A stretch of 10,260 bases of DNA, from contig CANRMG010000056.1 in NCBI GenBank assembly GCA_947631675.1, positions 1-10,260 of the forward strand, in the 5' to 3' direction. The stretch is from an uncultured Oscillospiraceae bacterium (lineage in GTDB: Bacteria > Bacillota_A > Clostridia > Oscillospirales > Oscillospiraceae). The notes beneath the pieces are model-generated. The model did not search any database and had not been told where the DNA came from. It worked only from the letters and a program-made list of their open reading frames with translations. Below are positions 5,193 to 10,260 of this stretch, one piece after another (position 1 is the first letter of the stretch; every line of letters begins with the position of its first letter). The translations under genes and the position numbers were made by a program.

Positions 5193-6389
5193 ATGGACGT
5201 CATCGGCGTGATCGGGGAGTTCAACCCCTTCCATCTGGGCCATTTCGAGCACTTCGCCAAGAGCCGGGAGCAGCTGGGGGATGACGCGCCCATCCTGTGC
5301 GTCATGAGCGGGGATTTCGTCCAGCGGGGCGGTCCCGCCTGCTTCGATAAGCACGTCCGGGCCCGCATGGCCGTGGAGTGCGGCGCGGACCTGGTGCTGG
5401 AGCTGCCCCTGCCCTGGTGCACCGCCTCGGCGGAGGGCTTCGCCATGGGCGCGGTGGGGCTTTTGGACGCCTTGGGCGTGGTGACACATTTGTCCTTCGG
5501 CAGCGAGGCGGGCGCTCTCGCGCCCCTGACGGCGCTGGCCATCGCGGCGGCGGAGCCCGCCAATTTGGACCGTATCAGGGCTGAGATGAGCTCCGGCATG
5601 CCCTTCGCCGCCGCCCGGGAAAAGGTGCTGCACGAGACCCTGGGGGAGGAGGCGAGGCTTCTGCAGACCCCCAACAACATCCTGGCCGTGGAGTATATCA
5701 AGGCCCTTCTGGCCCTTCACAGCCCTATGCAGGCCATGACCACCCTGCGCCGGGAGTCGGTGCACGACGCCATGGCCGGCGGGCGGCTTCGCAGTGCCGC
5801 CCAGCTGCGGGCCATGCTGGAGGCGGGGGAGGACATCGCCCCCTTCGTGCCGGAAGCCGCCGCACACCTGGCGGCACGGGAGATGGCCGCCGGCCGGGGG
5901 CCGGTGACCATGGAGAGCCTGGAGCAGGGCATCATGGCCCGGCTGCGGGCCATGGGGCCGGAGGACTTCGCTGCCCTGCCCGACGCCACGGAGGGCCTGG
6001 AGAATCGTCTCTATAAGGCCGTCCGGGACGAGGGGAGCCTGCTCTCTGTCCTGGCGGCGGTAAAGACGAAGCGCTATCCTCTGAGCCGGCTGCGCCGGAT
6101 GGTGATGTGCGCCGCGCTGGGTGTGCGGGCGGACATGATGGGCGGCACGCCCCCCTATGCCAGGGTATTGGCCTCCACTGGGCGGGGCCGGGACCTGGTG
6201 CGGGAGATGGACGGCAAGACCCGGGTGCCTATTTTGAATAAGCCCGCCGCCGTGAAGGAACTGCCCGCCCCGGCGGGGGAGATATTCGCCCTCAACGCCG
6301 CGGCCCGGGATTTTTACGTGCTGGGCTATGAGGCGGCGGAGGAGCGCACCGGCGGCTCCGACTGGCGGGCCAGTCCGGTGACGATATGA
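5193..6389 (+). CDS. tmcAL: tRNA(Met) cytidine acetate ligase (TmcAL, YlbM/DUF795 family)
   Basis: TmcAL activates acetate with ATP to acetyl-AMP and transfers the acetyl group to C34 of elongator tRNA-Met, giving ac4C, which helps accurate AUG decoding. The 398 residues (Bacillus family members are about 415) begin with a nucleotidyltransferase domain. Visible motifs are VIGEFNPFHLGH (6-17, the HxGH signature H14-H17), MSGDFVQRGGPA (38-49), GADLVLELP (64-72), AEGFAMGAV (80-88), LSFGSE (100-105) and NNILAVEYIKAL (161-172). A C-terminal helical tRNA-interacting part ends in the family-like D-W-R-A-S-P-V. The start at 5193 has GAGGGAG just upstream and opens with the family's MxVIGVIGEFNPFH. 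It is the first gene of a four-gene operon, and prfA starts six bases after its stop. Divergent ackA supplies or uses the same metabolite, acetate. Identification is confident; the reaction is taken from characterised relatives. Confidence 0.93.
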   Translation: MDVIGVIGEFNPFHLGHFEHFAKSREQLGDDAPILCVMSGDFVQRGGPACFDKHVRARMAVECGADLVLELPLPWCTASAEGFAMGAVGLLDALGVVTHLSFGSEAGALAPLTALAIAAAEPANLDRIRAEMSSGMPFAAAREKVLHETLGEEARLLQTPNNILAVEYIKALLALHSPMQAMTTLRRESVHDAMAGGRLRSAAQLRAMLEAGEDIAPFVPEAAAHLAAREMAAGRGPVTMESLEQGIMARLRAMGPEDFAALPDATEGLENRLYKAVRDEGSLLSVLAAVKTKRYPLSRLRRMVMCAALGVRADMMGGTPPYARVLASTGRGRDLVREMDGKTRVPILNKPAAVKELPAPAGEIFALNAAARDFYVLGYEAAEERTGGSDWRASPVTI

Positions 6390-6395
6390 CGACAA

Positions 6396-7466
6396 ATGGA
6401 CGATAAACTGACCCTCATCGAGGAAAAATACGAAAAGCTCTCCGCCCGGATGGAGGACCCGGAGACATACGGCGAGCAGGGGCTGTATGCGGCCCTGGCC
6501 AAGGAGCGGAAGGACCTGGAGCCGGTGGTGGAGGCCTGGCGGGAGGTAAAGCGCCTGCGGGCCGACATGGCCGGAGCGGAGGAGATGCTCTCTGAGGCGG
6601 ACCCCGAGCTGCAGGCCCTGGCCCGGGAGGAGCTGGAGGCCGCGAAAGAGGCCCTGCCCGGGGCGGAGCTGGCGCTCAAAACACTGCTGCTGCCCCGGGA
6701 CCCCAACGACGAGAAAAACGTCATCGTGGAGATACGCGGCGGCGTGGGGGGCGAGGAGTCGGCCCTGTTCGCCGCCAGCCTCTACCGGATGTACAGCATG
6801 TACGCCGAGAACCGGGGCTGGGCCGTGTCCATCGCCAACATCAACGAGACAGACCTGGGCGGCATCAAGGAGATCAGCTTCATCGTGGAGGGCGAGGGGG
6901 CGTATTCCCGCTTCAAGTTTGAAAGCGGCGTTCACCGGGTCCAGCGGGTGCCGGAAACGGAGACCCAGGGCCGGGTCCATACCTCCACGGTCACGGTGGC
7001 GGTGCTGCCGGAGGCGGACGAGGCGGAGTATGCGCTGGATATGAACGAGGTGCGCATCGACGTGTTCCGCTCCTCCGGGGCCGGGGGCCAGAAGGTGAAC
7101 AAGACCTCCAGTGCCATCCGGGTCACCCACATCCCCACCGGCACGGTGGTGGAGTGCCAGGACGAGCGCAGCCAATATAAAAACAAGAATCGGGCCCTTT
7201 CCATCCTGGCCTCCCGCCTGGCCCAGGCGGAGCGGGACAAGAAGGCCGCGGAGCGGGCGGACGAGCGCCGCAGCCAAGTGGGGACCGGCATGCGCAACGA
7301 GCGCATCCGCACCTATAACTTCCCCCAGGGCCGGGTCACGGACCACCGCATCGGCCTGACGCTGTATAAGATAGACGCGGTGATGAACGGGGACCTGGAT
7401 GAGCTCATCGACGCCCTGGTCACCGCCGACCAGGCGGAAAAGCTGCGGCAGGAGGACCAGAGGTGA
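6396..7466 (+). CDS. prfA: Peptide chain release factor 1 (RF1)
   Basis: Recognises UAA and UAG in the ribosomal A site and triggers peptide release. The 356 residues show the coiled N-terminal domain (about 1-95), the codon-recognition domain with the tripeptide-type motif P186-E-T188 (in RVPETETQGRVHTS; RF2 would have SPF) and the catalytic GGQ at 230-232 (SSGAGGQKVNKT). The C-terminus carries RIRTYNFPQGRVTDHRIGLT (303-322), diagnostic of class I release factors. The length is normal. The ATG at 6396 is six bases after the tmcAL stop and lacks a clear AGGAGG site, so it probably depends on coupling to tmcAL translation. It overlaps the next gene by four bases (GTGA). prmC, which methylates the GGQ glutamine and often follows prfA, is absent here; tsaC follows at once. 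Confidence 0.97.
   Translation: MDDKLTLIEEKYEKLSARMEDPETYGEQGLYAALAKERKDLEPVVEAWREVKRLRADMAGAEEMLSEADPELQALAREELEAAKEALPGAELALKTLLLPRDPNDEKNVIVEIRGGVGGEESALFAASLYRMYSMYAENRGWAVSIANINETDLGGIKEISFIVEGEGAYSRFKFESGVHRVQRVPETETQGRVHTSTVTVAVLPEADEAEYALDMNEVRIDVFRSSGAGGQKVNKTSSAIRVTHIPTGTVVECQDERSQYKNKNRALSILASRLAQAERDKKAAERADERRSQVGTGMRNERIRTYNFPQGRVTDHRIGLTLYKIDAVMNGDLDELIDALVTADQAEKLRQEDQR
7450..7465 (+). promoter_or_regulatory. Ribosome site deciding the GTG start of the TsaC-CoaE gene
   Basis: AGGAGG (7450-7455) lies inside the end of prfA and seven bases before GTG (7463-7465). No ATG in this frame lies at the conserved N-terminus before the PTETVYGL motif, so the GTG start is well supported. 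Confidence 0.8.
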
Positions 7467-8668
7467 AGACGGAGCGTATAACGTCAGACATTGTCCGGGC
7501 GGCAGAGATCATCCGCGCCGGGGGCCTCACGGCCGTGCCCACGGAGACGGTGTACGGCCTGGCGGGAAACGGCATGGACGCCGCCGCCGTGGAGCGGATA
7601 TATGAAGTGAAGGGCCGGCCCGCGGTGAAGCCCCTGAGCCTGATGGTGCCGGGGCCTGAGGCCCTGGACCGGTATGGCCGAAATGTGCCCCGGGGAGCCC
7701 GCGTCCTGGCGGAGGCCTTCTGGCCCGGGCCGCTGACCATAGTGGTGGAAGCAGTGCCGGAAATACCCGCTATTGTATTGGCTGGTGGGACCACAGTGGG
7801 GCTTCGGTGCCCGGATTCGCCCAAAACGCTGGAATTGCTGCGGCAGACGGGCCTGCCCCTGGCGGCCCCCTCTGCCAACCCCTCCGGGGCGCCAAGCCCC
7901 AAGACCGCGGAGGACGTGCTGGCCTATTTTGACGGCAGGATCGAGGCGGTCATAGACGGCGGGCCCTGCGGCATCGGCACCGAGAGCACCATCATCGACC
8001 TGTCCGTGAGCCCCTGCCGCATACTGCGCCAAGGGGCCCTGCCCGAGGCGGACATCCGCCGGGCGCTGGTGAAGAGCCTCACGGTGGTGGGCATCACCGG
8101 CGGCACCGGGGCGGGCAAGACCACGGCCCTGGATAGTCTCAGGGAGATGGGCGCGCTGGTGCTGGACGCGGATGAGGTATACCACGAGCTGTGTCAGCAG
8201 GGCGGCCCCATGCTGGACGCCATCGCCGCCCGGTTCCCCGGCGCGGTGGAGGACGGCGTATTGCAGAGAAAAAAGCTGGGCACGGTGGTGTTTTCAGACC
8301 CCGCCGCCCTGGCGGACCTGGACCGCATCACCATCCACCATGTGGTGGAGGAGCTGGACGAGCGCCTGGCCCAATTCGCTGCCTTTGGCGGGCGGTATGC
8401 AGCCATCGACGCCATCAACCTCATCGGCACGGAGGCGGCCAGCCGCCTGGACACGCTGGTAGGGGTACTGGCCCCTGCGGAGGTGCGGGCGGCCCGGCTG
8501 GTGGCACGGGAGGGCGTCAGCATGGACTACGCCCTCAAGCGCATCCGGGCCCAAAAGCCGGACAGCTTTTTCGAGGCGCACTGCGACTATATTTTGCACA
8601 ACGACGGCAGCCGGGAGAACTTCCGGCGGGCCTGCGACGAACTATTCAAAAAGATATTGGAGGCATGA
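7463..8668 (+). CDS. Fusion protein: threonylcarbamoyl-AMP synthase (TsaC/YrdC) + dephospho-CoA kinase (CoaE)
   Basis: One 401-residue ORF holds two complete enzymes. Residues 1-203 are a TsaC/YwlC-type domain that makes threonylcarbamoyl-AMP from Thr, bicarbonate and ATP for t6A37 on ANN-reading tRNAs. Motifs: VPTETVYGLAGN (25-36), VKGRPAVKPLSL (49-60), APSANPSGAPSP (135-146), IGTESTIIDLS (171-181), ILRQGAL (187-193). It lacks the extra Sua5 domain. Residues 205-401 are CoaE, which phosphorylates dephospho-CoA, the last CoA step: P-loop TGGTGAGKTT (212-221), VLDADEVYHEL (233-243), QRKKLGTVVF (268-277), RIRAQKP (360-366), DYILHNDG (375-382). The usual DxPLLFE segment reads DAINLIGTEA here. 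There is almost no linker. The start is GTG at 7463, with AGGAGG at 7450-7455 seven bases upstream; it overlaps prfA by four bases. An internal GTG (8069) at the junction has no ribosome site near it. Confidence 0.92.
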   Translation: MKTERITSDIVRAAEIIRAGGLTAVPTETVYGLAGNGMDAAAVERIYEVKGRPAVKPLSLMVPGPEALDRYGRNVPRGARVLAEAFWPGPLTIVVEAVPEIPAIVLAGGTTVGLRCPDSPKTLELLRQTGLPLAAPSANPSGAPSPKTAEDVLAYFDGRIEAVIDGGPCGIGTESTIIDLSVSPCRILRQGALPEADIRRALVKSLTVVGITGGTGAGKTTALDSLREMGALVLDADEVYHELCQQGGPMLDAIAARFPGAVEDGVLQRKKLGTVVFSDPAALADLDRITIHHVVEELDERLAQFAAFGGRYAAIDAINLIGTEAASRLDTLVGVLAPAEVRAARLVAREGVSMDYALKRIRAQKPDSFFEAHCDYILHNDGSRENFRRACDELFKKILEA

Positions 8669-8673
8669 CCAGA

Positions 8674-10059
8674 ATGGATGAGATGAAAAAGGCGCTGTTC
8701 GACCAGCGGAAGAATGGCTACGATACCCTGCCCACCCAGGAGCGGACGGCCCTGGAGGACTACTGCCGGGGCTATATGAGCTATCTTTCCGCCGCCCGCA
8801 CCGAGCGGGAGGCGGTGAGGGAGGCCGTGAAGCTGGCCGAGAAGGCGGGCTTCGTAAGCTTGGAGGCGCTGGAGGGCCCCATCGCGCCGGACCAGAAGGT
8901 ATATTGGAACAACCGGGGCAAGGCCCTGCTGCTGGCCGTGGGCGGGAAAAAGCCCATGAGCGCCGGGGCCGTGGTGGCGGCAGCCCATGTGGACGCGCCC
9001 AGGCTGGACCTGAAGCAGGCGCCGCTGTTCGAGGATTCGGAGATGGGGTATTTCCGCACCCACTATTACGGCGGCGTCAAGAAATACCAGTGGACGGCCA
9101 TCCCCCTGGAGCTTCACGGCGTGGTGGCCATGAAGGACGGCTCCACCGTGGAGGTGGTCATCGGCCGGGAGCCGGACGACCCCCAGTTCGTCATCACGGA
9201 CCTGCTGCCCCACCTGGCCCAGGACCAGATGCAGAAGACACTGGCCAAGGGGGTGGAGGGCGAGAAGCTCTGCATCCTGGCGGGCAGCGTGCCCTACGCC
9301 GGGGAGGGGTCCGACCGGGTGAAACTGGCCATTATGAGCCTTCTCAACGACCGCTACGGCATCACCGAGGCGGACCTTATCTCCGCGGAGCTGGAGGCGG
9401 TGCCCGCCTTCGAGGTCCGGGAGCTGGGGCTCGACCGGAGCATGATCGGCGGCTACGGCCAGGACGACCGGGTCTGCGCCTACGCGGAGCTGGCGGCCAT
9501 ATTGGAGACCGAGGCGCCGGAGCGCACGGCGGTGTGCATCCTGGCGGACAAGGAGGAGATCGGCTCCATGGGCGTGTCCGGCATGCAGAGCCGGGCCTTT
9601 GAGCGGTTCGTGGAAAAGCTCTGCGGCGGCATGTGCTCGGTGCAGGAGAGCTTTTCCAACAGCTTCTGCATCTCCGCGGACGTGACGGCAGCTCTGGACC
9701 CCATGTATCCCGAGGTCAGCGAGAAGCAGAATGCCTCCCGCCTCAACTATGGCGTGGCTTTCTGCAAGTATACAGGCTCCCGTGGAAAGTCCGGCGCCAG
9801 CGACGCCTCCGCGGAGCTTGTGGGCTACTTGCGGCGGCTGTGCGACGACGCCTCCGTCACCTGGCAGATGTGCGAGCTGGGCAAGGTGGACCAGGGCGGC
9901 GGCGGCACGGTGGCGCTCTACATGGCGGACCGGGACATCGACACCATCGACGCGGGCGTGCCCGTGCTCAGCATGCACTCGCCCTTCGAGACCACGGGCA
10001 AGTTCGACTGCTATATGACCTATAAGTGCATGAAAGCGGCCTATAACGCAAAGGAGTAA
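8674..10059 (+). CDS. M18 family metalloaminopeptidase (aspartyl aminopeptidase type)
   Basis: A cytoplasmic dizinc exopeptidase, expected to remove N-terminal residues from short peptides as dodecameric tetrahedral particles in characterised relatives. The 461 residues match the family length. Active-site elements in order: AAHVDAPRLDLK (103-114; H105 zinc ligand, D107), YGQDDRVCAYAE (261-272; D264/D265 bridging Asp), DKEEIGSMG (292-300; E294 catalytic base, E295 zinc ligand), SADVTAALDP (334-343; D336) and LSMHSPFE (432-439; H435). The family assignment is firm; the preferred substrate residue is not. An ATG at 8665 overlaps the previous stop as ATGA, but GGAGG (8659-8663) would sit one base from it. 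The ATG at 8674 has ten bases of spacing and is chosen. It is the last gene of the operon and ends before the terminator at 10073-10112. Confidence 0.93.
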   Translation: MDEMKKALFDQRKNGYDTLPTQERTALEDYCRGYMSYLSAARTEREAVREAVKLAEKAGFVSLEALEGPIAPDQKVYWNNRGKALLLAVGGKKPMSAGAVVAAAHVDAPRLDLKQAPLFEDSEMGYFRTHYYGGVKKYQWTAIPLELHGVVAMKDGSTVEVVIGREPDDPQFVITDLLPHLAQDQMQKTLAKGVEGEKLCILAGSVPYAGEGSDRVKLAIMSLLNDRYGITEADLISAELEAVPAFEVRELGLDRSMIGGYGQDDRVCAYAELAAILETEAPERTAVCILADKEEIGSMGVSGMQSRAFERFVEKLCGGMCSVQESFSNSFCISADVTAALDPMYPEVSEKQNASRLNYGVAFCKYTGSRGKSGASDASAELVGYLRRLCDDASVTWQMCELGKVDQGGGGTVALYMADRDIDTIDAGVPVLSMHSPFETTGKFDCYMTYKCMKAAYNAKE

Positions 10060-10072
10060 AAAGACAATATGA

Positions 10073-10112
10073 GCGGCCCCGCCCTCTCAGAGGACGGGGC
10101 CGCGTTTTTTTG
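10073..10112 (+). terminator. Rho-independent terminator of the tmcAL-prfA operon
   Basis: GCGGCCCCG (10073-10081) pairs with CGGGGCCGC (10095-10103). After one C/A mismatch the stem continues as CCTC (10083-10086) with GAGG (10090-10093) around a three-base loop. A run of seven T follows at 10105-10111, then a second T-run at 10113-10117. It lies 13 bases after the aminopeptidase stop. Confidence 0.95.
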
Positions 10113-10170
10113 TTTTTGGGTCATTCGCTGTCCGTGGGTCTATTCAGGGTGTCTGTAAATACTCAGCCGG

Positions 10171-10260
10171 CTATTGGTGGTACAGTTGAACAACCGTCTC
10201 GACATGTTCATCATTGTCCAAACTCAATTCCATATCTCCCTCAATAATAGGGAGCTTGAA
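10171..10260 (-). CDS. C-terminal end of an unrecognised leftward gene (runs off the right edge)
   Basis: On the minus strand the last 90 bases read as 29 residues followed by TAG at 10171-10173. The segment contains KLPIIEGDMELSLDNDEH and ends ETVVQLYHQ. It is acidic and has mixed hydrophobic positions. I do not recognise a family. Codon use is AT-rich (ATT, GAT, GAA, AAT), unlike the GC-rich operon next to it. The reading frame is open to the edge, but 90 bases are too few to exclude chance. It would be convergent with the aminopeptidase operon, which fits the terminator and the short gap between them. Confidence 0.45.
   Translation of the reverse strand, partial: FKLPIIEGDMELSLDNDEHVETVVQLYHQ

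Noticed and set aside
5046..7346. A very long open frame on the minus strand opposite tmcAL and prfA
   Set aside because: It is antisense to two well-recognised genes, its translation is Gly/His/Leu/Gln-rich with no family motif, and GC-rich third positions keep such opposite frames open.
6396..7466. Possibility that this is RF2 rather than RF1, because of the SSGAGGQKVNKT context
   Set aside because: The recognition motif is P-E-T, not S-P-F, and no programmed frameshift site is present. The rest follows clostridial RF1.
7463..8668. The TsaC-CoaE fusion as a frameshift or assembly artefact
   Set aside because: Both domains are intact in one continuous frame with normal codon use through the junction and no internal ribosome site. 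An artefact is possible but not favoured.
8191..8673. Extension of the aminopeptidase frame far upstream, overlapping the CoaE domain
   Set aside because: M18 proteins begin near MDEMKKALF. The upstream part is an out-of-frame shadow of CoaE, and the ribosome site at 8659-8663 fits the start at 8674.
8587..9978. A 463-codon open frame on the minus strand opposite the aminopeptidase
   Set aside because: The plus strand encodes a complete M18 enzyme with all metal ligands. The antisense translation is low-complexity His/Gly/Leu-rich.
1..10260. tRNA, rRNA, CRISPR array, transposon ends or attachment sites
   Set aside because: No tRNA-like TTCGA/CCA context, no repeated spacer pattern, no transposase or integrase ORF and no long direct repeats were found by reading.

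Overview
The window reads as a chromosomal stretch of a GC-rich Gram-positive anaerobe. By eye it fits Clostridia, most likely the Oscillospiraceae group (Flavonifractor, Oscillibacter and Lawsonibacter relatives). That placement is an inference. It rests on strong AGGAGG ribosome sites, short overlapping gene junctions, an ylbM-type tmcAL next to ackA, a sigma/anti-sigma pair of clostridial style and very GC-rich third codon positions. No rRNA, tRNA, CRISPR array, insertion sequence or phage gene was seen.

Left part (1-3400). The 5' end of rplU (ribosomal protein L21) runs leftward from a near-consensus promoter through a GC-rich structured leader. Back to back with it, a second good promoter drives rightward a two-gene ECF operon: a sigma factor and a membrane protein that is probably its anti-sigma factor, joined by an ATGA overlap. 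A hairpin terminator follows. A Cro/C1-type helix-turn-helix regulator with a helical C-terminal half converges on it from the right. This gene is less GC-rich than its surroundings.

Middle part (3353-5192). A leftward operon holds ackA (acetate kinase) and, one base after it, a small pyridoxamine-phosphate-oxidase-like flavin protein. It ends at a terminator that is a perfect 28-bp palindrome. The AT-rich gap at 5087-5192 separates ackA from a divergent rightward operon and contains dyads.

Right part (5193-10112). A tight rightward operon carries tmcAL (tRNA-Met cytidine acetate ligase), prfA (release factor 1), a single ORF fusing TsaC (threonylcarbamoyl-AMP synthase) to CoaE (dephospho-CoA kinase), and an M18 aminopeptidase. 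It ends at a strong terminator. The first three genes share a translation theme: ac4C34 on tRNA-Met, stop-codon reading, and the precursor for t6A37. AckA and TmcAL both use acetate, and CoaE makes CoA, so acetate/CoA metabolism and tRNA modification meet here. The last 90 bases hold the C-terminal end of an unrecognised leftward gene of lower GC.

The most notable item is the TsaC-CoaE fusion. Its junction keeps a GTG codon and a GTGA string that look like the trace of two formerly overlapping genes. Second is the sigma-associated membrane gene, which has a well-placed internal start that would remove its cytoplasmic segment. I see no clear evidence of a wholly new defence or mobile system.
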